A stretch of DNA of 64,000 nucleotides from Epinephelus fuscoguttatus. Lineage: Eukaryota > Chordata > Actinopteri > Perciformes > Serranidae. Shown in pieces: positions 14,201 to 27,800 of the stretch. How positions within the stretch are numbered: the first letter of the stretch is position 1; each line of letters starts with the position of its first letter. The notes below the pieces were generated by a model. The model was not told where the DNA came from. It made no database searches and worked only from the letters and a program-made list of their open reading frames with translations. The translations under genes and the position numbers were made by a program. Location of the stretch: assembly GCF_011397635.1 (NCBI RefSeq), contig NC_064767.1, positions 16,035,537 to 16,099,536 of the forward strand, given 5' to 3'.

Positions 14201-17200
14201 AGGAACCAATTTTACATCAAATGTATGCATGCTACGTTATTTAAATAGGTGCAAATAGCACAGGAGCAATGAGAGAGCACCGCAGTTAATGGTACATTTT
14301 AGTTTGTGTGGGTGCTCTTAGAATTACAGTTTATTTATATCTTATTTGTGCAGGTTTAGCGGCCGCAAAAGCCGCGCAACCTCTTTCTGAATTCGTCTTA
14401 AGTATTGTTTGTTGTTACCTGACAGATGAATCCAGTCGAGGTACACTGTCGAACCCAGAGGCTGAACTTCCTCTTCTTCCTCTTCCTCAGCTCTCTTTCC
14501 GTGCAGGTGGTAATGAACACCGGATCCTCGTCTATCAACGGCTCATGAAGAACCTGCAAACACACAGGATGAGTTACTGTAAGTTTGTCTCGGTGGATTT
14601 TTATATAACCAAGTCACAAGTAAAGTACTCATTGTGTTCCTGGAGAAGAGCTGGCCTTGAGAAGAGAGAATAAAAAGTATTTTTGTGTGCGGCATAAGAG
14701 CGAGGTTGTGTTGATGATGTAACATTACAGTGAAGGGTTAGAGAGGGAAGGCAGCCAATCGAAGATCCTAACAAGTCTCGTATGTGTGTGAGTGTGATAC
14801 AGTAGAAAGAGAAAACACTGTCCCCGGCAGAAACACGCTCTCAGCTGTGCCGATCTGTCTGCAAAAGCCTTCAGAAGAACGCCTTTCCCTTTTTTCTGTT
14901 GTTTCAGTTTTTGCTTTGTCCTTCATATTTGCATTAATACGCTATCCGCTTCAGTATTTCTGTCTGTCTGCATCTTTCTTTTTATAACCACGAGAAGAAA
15001 AAAAAAAGAACAAAAGAAAGACATTGTCTGTGGTTCGCTTTTTAGCTTCAGACCAAAACAAAACAAAACAGACAAAATAAAAAATAAATCTAAAAAAATA
15101 AACAAGGCATGACTGTAACTGTGTCCCAAGTGGTAAAAATAGAGAGAAAAGAAGTGTTTACTCCTTCAGACTTTTCTCAACTTGGCTGTGAATGATGCAG
15201 GAAATTCATTGAGACCTGGGGGAAAATGTCTCGAGGAAGTTATCACAAAAACAGTGGTTCTGCTGTCTATTAAAAATTAAATATGATGGAAAATAATAGA
15301 GCCAAGCAGTTATCGAGTTATCTAAATGCTTTTATGATTCTCCACCTTTATAACAAGCACCAGAGTAAAGCTGGAATGACTGGCCAGTTAATCAATGAGT
15401 TGATCCAAGTCGTTGGTACTCTCGCTAGCATCAGAAATGCTGGTCGGATCAGTAGACGAAGTGAATATAGGCCTAACAGATGACGTCTGGGATAAATGTT
15501 TAAGGAATATACACAACTGTTCAGTCAATGTCAGACTCAGTCTTGCACAGTTCAAAACTTGAGAACATAGACATAGACTCTATTATTCCAGGGAAAGGCT
15601 ACATAGCTTTTTTTACTGATGTGCCACCTGTCTGTAATCGCTGTAACTCTACAATCAGCAGTTTAGCACATGCTCTATGGTCATGCAGTAAATTGTAGAC
15701 ATACTGAAAGAGCATTTTTCACTGTTTGTCTGAGGCTTCTGGGAAATCTTGGGAATCTGATCCACTCACAGCTATCCTCAGAGCGACTAGCTCCTTTTCC
15801 TCTGAGAATACCGAAAAAAAAAATGGCTGTTTTATTTGGAATGGTGATCGGAAAGAAGTTAATTTTATGAGTGTGGAAGATGGTCTCTATTCTACGGAAG
15901 CGTATTGCATTCACTTGACAAATTAAAAAAAGCCATGTTTTTCTGAGTAATTTTTTCTGGGGTTTTTTTTTTTTTTTTGAGTAATTTATTTATTTTTCTG
16001 TTTTTCGTGGTAATTTTTTTCTGTTTTTTGGGATAATTTTTTTTCCTGAACGAGGAGACGAGATACTTCAAAATCTCGCGAGAAGCTTCCACCTGGCACC
16101 TGCAAGTGACCCCTGCATCCATGGTGACTCCTGCTCATGGATGTATTTTGCATCCGTGCTCCTGCTCCTAGACAATTTCAACTACGGGATCAATAAGGGT
16201 AAGGCACGTAATTAGTTACACACAGGGTATGATAATCTTGCTATGTTTTCGACTGCATCCTTGTAGAGTAGGCCAGTCGCTCAATTTAACAGGTTAGGTT
16301 AAAAAAATAAATAAATAAATAAAAAATAAATAAATAAATAAATTACCATGAAAAACAGAAAAAAATTACCACCCCAAAAAAAAAAACCCCTGAGAAAAAA
16401 AATACCCCGAAAAACAGAAAGAATTACTCAGAAAAACAAGGCTTTTTTATTTGTCAAGTGAATGCAATACACTTCCATACTATTCCCACATATGATGTAG
16501 GGTTAAATGAAATGACTAACACATGACATCTTGGAGAGACTGAGATTCTATAAGGAGGACAAAGGGTGTTTGATAAGATCTGGGACCCTGTACTGAAATT
16601 CTTTCAGAGCGAATGCTAATGTAATAATATTTTTTACATGAAGCACCTTGCTGTGTATATCTTCCCTTTTCTGTATATGTAATTTTTACTACTACTACTT
16701 TGTGCTAATTGCTCTGACTGTGGCCACTGTTACATGTGATGGCTATGCTTGTTGGCTTTGTTTAAACATATAAAGAAATGCTAGTCGGTTAAATGTATTA
16801 TTAAAATACCCAGAGGAAAATGGGAGGAGTTTGAACAAACACATATGTGCACTCTCACACACACTGTACGTGTTCTTGCTAAGCTGAATGAGAGAGGTGC
16901 TTAGGGCTTTTCCTTAGTTGGCCCCATGGGAGATCCTGAAAAGACTGGACGTATGTGTGTGTATATGTGATTGTGTGTGTGATTGTGTGTGCGTGTGCAT
17001 GAAAGAGTTATCATGTGAGTGTGTTTTTGTTGAATGGAGATGAGTTGCGATGTTAAATACTCAGTAAAGAAATGCTTTTAGCTTTATTTATCAAGTCATT
17101 GTCATGTTTTTAGCGCACAGAGCACACACATTTCAGTAACATTTGAAATATGATCTGGTATTTGAAAAAATGTGATTAAAGCTTATAATATGCACAACAA

Positions 17201-18795
17201 TATTTTAGACAATGTTTGACCTGTTTGACCAACCTCCTTGTGGGAGAAAGCCAAGCAACCTGGAGAAAATACCCGCTGACACAAGGAGAACATAAAAATC
17301 TCCACGTGGAGAGGCTCCCCGACCCCAGGTTCGAACAAGGAAGAATTGCTATAGGCGACAAAGCTAATCACTGCACCACCATGTCGCCAATGTTTGACCT
17401 TACAGATTAAATGTAGCTACATTTTGTCTGTTAATTATAAATGGTAAATGGACTGTACTTGTATGGCGCCTTTCTAGCCCTTCCGACCACTCATAGCACT
17501 TTTACACTACATGGCACATTCACCCATACACACACTGGTGGCCGAGGCTACCACACATGGTGCCGCCCGCTACTCAGTAACCATTAGCACACACTCACAC
17601 ATCGATGAAACAGCCACTGGGAGCAATTTGGGGTTCAGTATCTTGCCCAAGGATATTCTGACATGCGGAGTGGAGGAGCCGGGATTGAACCGCCGATCTT
17701 GGGATTAGTGGACGACCCACTCTACTGAAAAAACTGAACATCTTGAACATCATGTGTTTTGTTTGTTGCTGATTTTGTGGTCATCAATTAAGCTGATGAA
17801 CACAACTGAAGAAATGTCTAAGTTTATATAAAAAAGCAGGGTGAACTGTGGCATCTTACTCTCTTCTTTCTCTTGTGCATTTACTGTTTCCCAGATCTGC
17901 TCACTGTCTTTAAATAGTCCAAAAAGGTCAGATGAGATACTGAGGATGAATTTCCCAACGGGGATTAACTAAAGCATTAAATGCTGGTGCACATTCACGA
18001 ACACATCGAAACAGGGGCATTAACAGGAAACACACACACAAAACCAAATATTATCTAACCCTTTCTTGGACAATTACATGAGCACAGTACACATAAATCC
18101 TGGCCAAATATTTCCTTTTGGCCACAACCAATATTTGCATTTCAAATTTCTCTTCCTTTCTCCGGTGTCTTCCCCGCCTCAGCCTCCTCCCGCTCCATCA
18201 TGATTTGACTAAAGCTGAAGTGCGCAGTGACCAACAGCTCTCTCCGGCTCCAGGACGGAGCGCAACAAGTCATTTCCAAGTCAAATATGGAGTTATGGAT
18301 TATACAAGTGGAAAATTAATTAGGCTATCTAGCCTCTGGATGGATGACATCACTCAAACCACAACGGCCTTTTAAGAAATATCTCATCCTGTCACTACCA
18401 CACATTAGCACAGCGGTAGCTCCTGCAGCATGCTTCTCTTGGTGACCAGATATTTCTCTGCACCTTATCTTAACAGCTGAAAAAAAGGTAGTGCTCATGA
18501 ATGCCTCGAGTAAATCATTTGCAAGGGTTCACTAATCCTGTGCTGGACAAAGAACGGAGGAAAATCAATCCACTCACTCAACTCACAGTCTTGCAGTGGA
18601 TGTTCTGTGAGGACTGCGACAAATGCTCTCAAAGATTTTACACTTGCAAATCAATACAAAGCAATGTCAACAGATCATCTTAGCGACTGCAAAACTGCCA
18701 GACTGACACAGAAAATGTGAAGCGTTGCTGTCAACAGGAGCTGACATGACATGCTAATATTCAGCACTGCATTTGTTCACACGTTAGCGCCCATG

Positions 18796-18863
<68 letters not shown>

Positions 18864-21800
18864 CTGTATTTGAACAAAAAAATGGATGATGCAGTTTCCT
18901 CCTGTTTCTCATTTTTTGACACTTAAAAATAGAGCTAAATTATTTTTAATCAATTATGATAATCAAAATAATAATAATAATAATTCACATAATCAAAACA
19001 GTCTTTTTTTTAAGCAAAAAATGCCCTAAATTCTCTTGTTCCAGCCTCTAACAGGTGACTATGTGCCTGTTTTCTTCTTTAAAGGAGCATTGTGTAGGAT
19101 TTAGTGCCATCTAGTGGTGAGGACTGCAGATTGCAACCAGACGAAACTTCCCCCATGTGCCAAACGGGAATCACGGTTAGGCTTCCTTCAGCGTTCATTG
19201 TTCAGGAGGTTTTTACAGGAAGCTGAATTATCTGCAGAGGTCTCTTCCTCTCTAACACAAACAGATCAAAGATTTAAACTGGTAAAAAACACTAAATAAA
19301 GCGGCTTCACATTACAAAATCATTGTTTTTCCGATGTAGTTTGGCTCGTTGGGGAGGGGCTGCTAACTATTTTGGCCAAGACGTTTTTGCGCCAGCCACT
19401 GATGTGGAATAATAATGATAAAGAATTGGTACATCATGACAATTTATAGTGTCTAACAAACAGGCACTGTAGCTACTGAAGGTACTTTGTGATGCTTCCT
19501 GTTATTCAGATAACCCATTCTGAAAACAAGTGCTTCTCCTCACATAACCAAATTTGGCCAGAGTCATGTCAGATCATCTGGCTGAAGTCACATCAGGTCA
19601 TCTACACTATAACATCAAAGTTAGCAGTGTTTACCAGTGTTTGGTTTGTCTATTTTGGGCTACTGCAGAAACATGGCGGTGCAACATGACAGACTCCAGT
19701 CATACTTACTGCAATAAATTCTATTTCTGCCAATAGAGTGTGCCAGGGCTGATGTCAAAACCCGGAAGTTTAGCATCGCGCTGGTTCCCGGAAGAGAAAG
19801 TGAATGTGATTTTTGCATTGCGTTTTGGATTATGTCAGAAAATAAGATCTGTGGCTAACACAAGTTTGTGATACTTACATGTTTTGTCCAGCGAGATAAT
19901 CTTCACATATGAACACCTTTCATACCACATTTGAAGCTTAAATGCGATCGCCAGAAGTAAAAAGCTAACGTGAAGCTTTATCGGACTACATGACTACTCC
20001 ACGGTCGCATGACACTTGACGTCACCGCCACTAACCTTTCAACTGATTTCAGCCGCTTTATTTTAAAAACATTGTATAATGGGGAAATCGGACTGTTTAA
20101 GCTAAATAAGAAGCTATAATGGCGGACTGCCAGCACTCTTGTCTGTTCGGGGTGATGACGTTTAATGTCCTCGACAGGGTTTGTGGTCGTATTGAGCAAC
20201 TTGTTAGCAACCGCCTTTTTTACGACATGTAAAAGCTTCAAAATTCACAAGTAGGGTATTTACTGACGTGTTTTATGTCGTAGAACAAAACCTGAAACTT
20301 GCTTAAGCTTTTGTTAACCACAGACCTTATTCGAGGCATTTTACCAAAATCCCATTCAAAAAACGTATTGACTTTTAGACGAGAGAACCGGAAGTGCTAA
20401 AAGCGCTAATGGAGTTCTGGGTTTACTGGCACACTCTATATATCCTCTTAAATCCTACACACTGGGCCTTTAATATCAACCAAACAGTGCTCAATTGTTG
20501 ATATTAAACACGACAGCTTGGACTTTTGAAAACTGTAATTTCCATTTTTTGCTATTTTCTGTCATTTCACTGACTGAATTATTAATTGATTCATTGTGAG
20601 AACAAACAACAGATTAGATGATAATGAAAATAATCCTTAGCTGCAGCCTAAAATCAAACCAGTACATCAGCCTTTTTCCTTCCTTCTACGTCAGTCATTA
20701 ATGGTCTGCCCATTTAATGACTTACTTTTCCATTGTCTGTGGAGCAACAGTTTCCGTCTGTGCCACTCTCGCTATCTGGGCCCACTCTCTGCCCCTGGCA
20801 CAGAAAACCAACAGATAAAACAAACTGGCCTAGATACACATGTACATCTCCACAGCTAACGACGCACACACGCTGTCTGACAGCCGGTCTGCCCTCATTG
20901 TTTCACTTTAGTCAGTTTCAGATTTAAGTGGATGGAGAGACATGAAACCGTTTATTACTTCACAATGCAATAAACTCATCAGGGTTTACATTCAGACCAC
21001 TTTGACGGCACAATGACACCGCTGATTGAGACTTGGATGTGATATGAGGAGGGGGGTTTAACAGCCTGTGTTCCCAAATGCATCACAGCACTGACATCAT
21101 TTTGCACAATGACGATGATGTTATAGCACTCATAGTGCAGGAAGGCAATTTAATCAACTGCTTCCCAGAAATTCATTAATTTTTAAGAGCTTGACAGTGT
21201 CTGCAGGGGTGGCATCAAGATCCCACTGGAATATGATTAGTCAACCCCGATGCCCTCCTCCTAACCACAGTCTGAATACGTCAGGTTGACTTTTATGCAA
21301 CCCACTCCCAAGGATAAATGGTGGTACTGTACCTTTCTTGTCTTGAAAAGCGCCTATAAATAAAACCTACTCTTCTTATTATCATTTGCAGGTTATTATG
21401 TAGCAGATATGTTGAACTTTATGTTTCTTTACGTTTTGGCAGCCCTGTAGTTAATGTGTGGTTATGATTAGGCATAAAAATCTCTTGGTTATGCTCAGGA
21501 CAAGATCATGTTTTGGCTGAAAATACTCAGTTTTGCTGGCACAGTTACAACTGGAGAGGCTGGGATGTTTCGGTTTGTTGGTTTTGAACATTGGTCTGCA
21601 GCTTGGCAGCCACCTCACTTAGGTCTCACGCTGTCCACCATCCCCTCCTCCTCCTGATGACAAAGTCTGCTCATTTACACACAATCAGACCTATGTAAAA
21701 ATGTATCGTATCTGTGGTTTCAAGAAATGTATAATGCTAACATTTGCCTCTAGCAACTGTGCTGGCTATTTTCTATGTTTCTAACTCATTGTTATTGCTG

Positions 21801-24800
21801 CCTATCTCGGCCAGAACACTCCCCGAAAGATTAAAGCTGCATTAGTCTTTTTTTTAACATAAACAATCGCTGAAATGACAGCATGTAAAGTATAAGTGTA
21901 AGGTGTCGCTTGTAGTGACATACCTACAGAGAATTATCACCTGACTTAGATTATGATATGATTATTTTAGGCCCTTTAAAGGGATAGTGCACCCAAAAAT
22001 GACGTTTGAATCTGGGGCGCCATAAGCCTCCATTAGGTGGAGTTTTGTTGCTACCTCCTCTCCCCTGGGATCTCCGCAAGTGTTGTGAGGACTCTAAAAC
22101 TTCACCTGAGCCTCCATCGGCATATGGGTGAGTAGATAATGGCTAAATTTTCATTTTTGGGTGCACTATCCCTTCAAGCTTATTGTTTTGGTTTTATGGC
22201 CCACGACTCTCCTGTTTTGGTCCACTCTCATTGCTCTCAGCACAATTTCAACTGCAAGAGGCAGCTGTTTTCACTAAAAAATGCTGCAATCTATTGAACT
22301 TGGAACATGGAAAATTGCAATGGAGCGATCATTTATGTCCGAATTGCAAGTCAGAAACTTGGAAAAGATTCAGTTTGCCTGATTTTGCCAACATAAACAT
22401 ATATGACGTCACAGCAACATGGCGGCGCTTACAGTGTATGGAGCACCATTATCTTTTCATTTGTTTTTATTTTTTATGTAGTGTTTGTGTTCTATAACTC
22501 TAGATCACACTATTACACTCGGCACCCACAATTTTGAGTTGTTGGTTATCTTAATGAGCAATGTAGCGCAAGACAGCTGGCTTATTTCATACCCCATCTC
22601 TCCTTACTAATGGCACTGTGTTGAGTGATGTAGGTCCTCTTTATATGCTTGTGAAGCTCAGAAACTTGCCGGACAAACATTATGATGACTTCTTGAGCAG
22701 ATGCACCGGGTTGCACTTAGATCGGAAGTCAGGGATACCCAATCAGAATTATCGACGTCTGACTTGCAATGAATTGCAGGGAAGCTCACATAAATTTGAC
22801 TGTACACTTCCTGCCCAGCATTGAAGGGTTGACAGACAAAATGAGCAACTAGCTGGTGAAATTTGTTTCTGGTGACTGGACCTCTCTCAACCATTTTCAC
22901 GAGTCAGTGGTAAATAAAAAGATGTTAACTTGGGACGATCAGGAGCAAACAACACACTATGATCTCTTTTCCTTCTGTGAATTGCCACAACACTCTGCTC
23001 TTAATAACACCCACTTCAAACTTGATCTTCATCAGCTTTCAGAAAACATGCTTGAGTGGTTTCTGCCGCCTCTCTTTGCTCAAGAAGAGCGCATCACTTT
23101 GTATTGTTTCTCAAGTTGAACAAGAGCACACAGATGATATACAAGTGCTAATCTGATATCACAGATTCTACTTCAATCTGGTTTGTTTATCTGCTGCTCC
23201 TTTAGAATCTGCAGTGCTGCTATTCATCCGGAGAAGAAAGTAAAGTAGGAGTTGAATAAACTTCCAGCCCACCCAAAATAGAGTAGCAAGGCTGGCGCTC
23301 CACTGCCCCAGTTGCATAAATGTAACTCTAATGCGTACAGTGCAACTGAAAACAAGTAGAAGTGAGTCCTCTGGAGGGGAAGTCGTCAACAATGACTGCC
23401 TCACCCAAATACTTGCTGTGTAGACGGTTTTCAAACTGGGGCTGCTTGGGGGAACTATTCAGTTGGTTCACCCTACTTCAAGAGAAAATTGTCTTTGCAT
23501 TTTTATTTTACAAGGTAACTGGGGGACTCCTTTGCTGCTGTATTAACAGTGCATACATATACCTTAAAGTGAACATACACTGTCAACCAGAAAACAGCGA
23601 GTCAGCAAATCTCTGATGTCTAAAATATGAACTTAAAATGTCTCGAAACATTTTGTCTGCTGTTTGCCAAACATAGATCACCACTAGAAGTTTCATATGT
23701 CGCATTTCTTAGAATACCCTGCATTATTAATGAGAGGTCATAAAAGATATAATGCTTGATGTCAGCTGTGTTGTTAAATCTCGTTGACCCCTGAAAGACA
23801 AGTTCTGGGTGTGAGTTAATAAAAAGTATAATGTTCAAAGCAGGTCACGGAAATGTAGAATCAGTATGAGAATGAGATATGTAGCACCGAGCTGTCTATA
23901 ATTATAAGATGCTTTAGGGCAGTGGTTCCCAACTGGTCCAGCCACGGGGTCCAGATTTCTGCTGAGTCATTAGTTCAAGGTCCAAACAGTTTAATACAGT
24001 CAGCGTCATACTTTCGTGTGGATATGTTGTTGAGCTAGTTTGCTGTCTGTCAAGTAGCTGTTACTCAATCTACTGCAGGAAACGGCACTTCAAAATAAAA
24101 ATTCTGTGCTGGAAGTTCACTGTACTTCAAAATAAAGTGTTTTTTACAAATCTGACAAGTGTGCAAGTCACTTGTCACTACTTTTTGGACCACGACCCAC
24201 CAGATGGGAACTGCCTTATCGACACCCAGGTGTGCAGGAGAGTTCACCCACCTGTGTCTGTGAAGGTCTGAAGGTGCAGCTGAACGACTGCTGCAGCGAG
24301 TCCAGGAAGGGCTGGATCTTGTACAGGCCCTGGTTGCTTCCCTGTGACGGCCGGAAAGCCACGATGTGGAAGTACTTGAGGATCTTCTCAAAGCGCGCCT
24401 GGCTCATCTTCAAGGCGATGCTCCGGTTGCTGAAGAAGCCCGAGCTCCAGATGCTGAGCACTGACTCACAGCGGTGCACGCTGGTGGAGGTGACGAAACC
24501 CAGGAAGGCCTTCATCTCCTGGGCTGTGACTGGACGCCAGCCTTCGTCTGAGCCAAAGCGCTCCTGGAACTTCTTGGCGTACATGTTAGTCTGGGTGACC
24601 ATGTTTTGGATGCAGTTGTCCGGGACGAAGAGCTGGAAGAAGTCCAGAGCTGTGGCAGTGGCTGGCATCTTCTGAGCGGGGCCTGGATCAGGAAAGAAAG
24701 GACAAAAAAAAAGGATTATGACAGAGGGAAACGGACAGATTGACAGATAGAGAGTCCCGTGTGGGATAACTCACAGACGCAAGTGTCACTTAATCCTACT

Positions 24801-27800
24801 TTTTAAAGTTTGGCAGCAGGCCTACAATTTGACTGCCTTTGCTGAATAAAAAGTTTCTCTTTTGACACTGTAAGACACGATAAAATTAGATTTTGTTGAG
24901 CCGTCACTGTCAAGGCTGTGTGGGATGCATGCAAACAGTCTCTTGCTTACATAAACTCCATTGTCATCTCATAAGACGAATCAATAAAAGACAGAACATC
25001 CATCAAGGTAGTCTTATGTTGTATTAAACTGTCAGAAGAACACACTACTCTCACATACAATCGCTGTGCTTTTTCATAAATCAGCCACAGCGGTGTTTGG
25101 TGTTAATGTCAGAGGCCCAGGGCAGCGGTTAGACTGTTTACACAGTATGACAGCCACCACACTGTTGTCCTTGTCACAGCGTGGCGTTCCTACGCTTGCT
25201 GAAGGTTTCAGTGTCTTGTTGTTTTAGCGTTATGGCAGGCAATGAGTCAAGATCATGATCTGATAGTCGTGTCAGGAGAGAGCCATGAATGAAAGGCGTC
25301 AGAAGTCGTACTGTCAGTAAAGCACCAGCTGGTGAAAGATAGGGTTGTATGCACGTTGTAATGTAACAGACCTTAAAGGGACAGTTCACCCCCAAATCAA
25401 AAAATACCCATTTTTCCTCCTAACTGTATAGTGCTGTTTATCAACCTTGATGTTTTTGTCTGAGCTGCAGAGTGTTGGAGATATCAGCTGTAGAGACGTC
25501 TGCCTTCTCTCTAATATAATAGAACTAGATGGCACTTGGCTTGTGGTGCTCAAAGCACCAAAAAAAACAAAGAGTTTCCCACACACACTTATTTTTAGCA
25601 GTATTTGCTGCCTGCCAGACATTAATTTTCTATTTTTGGAGCTGGAAAGTTAATTAGGAGCACTGTTGGAATATATATATGTTCCGTTATACTCTGGGCA
25701 CAACGCCAGGCACAGTGGAAGTGAAACTTTTTTTAATCCATACAAAAAATAAAATACTCTGTTAGAGTTCTTAGAGGAACTCCACTCTCATTTAGGTGTT
25801 GCCCGTCATTTGTTCAACCAATTTTACATGAAACCAGCTGCGTTCTCATCCAATCCATTGACCTGATCTGATCAACTCTGATTGATCCAACTACAAAACT
25901 GATTGACTGATCAAATCTCCACCCCGCGACTCAAACTCAACAAGCTTAATAGATGCATAGATTCTGATTCTGTGGGAAACACTGCAGCAGCAATGTCTCT
26001 CTCCAGAAATCCTGACCCGGTTACTCAAAATAATCCACAGACCTTGTTGTGAGCAGTTTCATGTTGGGACTATTTTCTTTCTGAACTGCACTGTGCAGAA
26101 GAAAGTGTGCATCGACTCATGTATGAGAGGCTTGTACTTGTGACAGCATGAGATGTCAACATTAATACAGTTGTCCTCCTCAGCTGAGCTGTAACATTAG
26201 CTAACACAGGTGAGCCTACGGGTGATTTTCATATGTATTTTTCTGCACTTTGAGCACCACATGCTGAGAGCAATCTAGTTTCTTTATATATATGATATGA
26301 TTTATATATATGATCTCCACACTTGGCAACACACACCAGAACAATCTAGAGTCATAAATAGCACTACAGGTAAGAGGGACTGATTTTGTGGTGAACTTTC
26401 CCTTTCAAGCAATAGCTATACTGTTGAAATTGTTATATTAAAGTAACAATTAAATGATAAATAGCACAAAATAATTATAATAAACAGCTTTGGGGGTAGA
26501 ACTAACAAAAAAAGTTAAGTCACCTCAACCAGCATGACTGGATTCAAAAAGTTTTCTCCCTGTTCTATGAAGCTATTTTCCCTCTTTTATATATTGTCAT
26601 TAATTAGTTTCCTGAAGGGAAAATTACATTTACCTTCCATTTAAAAGCTTTCTGTGTGTATGCTTTTAGGTGATGCATTGGAGTCACACAATCAATACAC
26701 AATGCAGTGACTGGCTTGATGTGTTTGCTCTAGTAAATTAGAGATTTTCTCTAAGGCTGTTGGATGCGAGAGAGAGAGTATGGACGTCGAGAAGAACAAC
26801 TTCAGGCTCAACTGAACAGCACGATCTCATTATCTCTGAGCAGAGCTGAACAAGGTTTTCACTCTCTCTCTCTATTCCGTCTCCAGTCCTGAGTGGCTGC
26901 AACCGCAATAATGAAGGACTTTTACTTCAAGTCTTTTAATGCTGAGTTAAAGATAACATGTACAAGGCTTAAACCTAAATGGTACACTATTCAAGCGGCA
27001 TGTGAAGAGCACAAGAAGAAAATAGACAGTAGAGTACAAGCACGCCCACAAAGCTGAGCTCGCGGCCAAGACAGCAGAAGAAGTCGGGCCGCGGCTCAAA
27101 ATCCACTCATTTGCATTCTATTAGACTTGAAAGCTGAATGTAAAATCCAGCGTGACTCCAAAAAATCGAGCCACTCCTCCATAAAAACATGAGACACTGA
27201 GATGGAAGGTCCACGGAGGCGAAATGACTCACCTCAGCTCCTCTCAGGAGTAAGCCAAAAATACAACCTGAAGAAGAACTCATTTTTACAGATAATGGAA
27301 TTGTTTCAATCTATTTCCTCCATAGATCTTCTTTATACACCCCTGCCAGCTTATCTACGGCACGGCCTACATCACGCTGATAAAACAGGATCAAACATTT
27401 ACATAATTCTTCTTTCAGACTACTAATATTAGCTAATGTTTCTCTACACAGGAAGCTTTCAAATATCAATTTCCCACATTACAAAACTCCACCTACGTTG
27501 CACTCACAGACAGAAGTATAATCCCTCATGATTATCAGCTGTTGTAGTATTTCTATTGGCGAGGGACAAACATCTGCCTGGTAGAGCTTTTATAGCCACG
27601 GATTTAAGAATAGGGGATTAGCGTGTAGTTGGGGTGGATAAACCCTTCATGTAGACGAAACATGCTTTGAGCTCAGTTTTTAGCGGAAATTACAGAAAGC
27701 ACTGAGACTGAGAGAGATTTCTGAGTACGCTCTCAGACAAATCCCTGCTATGGCTGGGCCATATACTAAAATTAATACCACAATATTAATAGAAATGTAC

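Noticed and set aside
22183-23156. Cluster of plus-strand open frames as a possible gene
   Set aside because: No similarity, no splice sites that join them, and composition like the surrounding intron.
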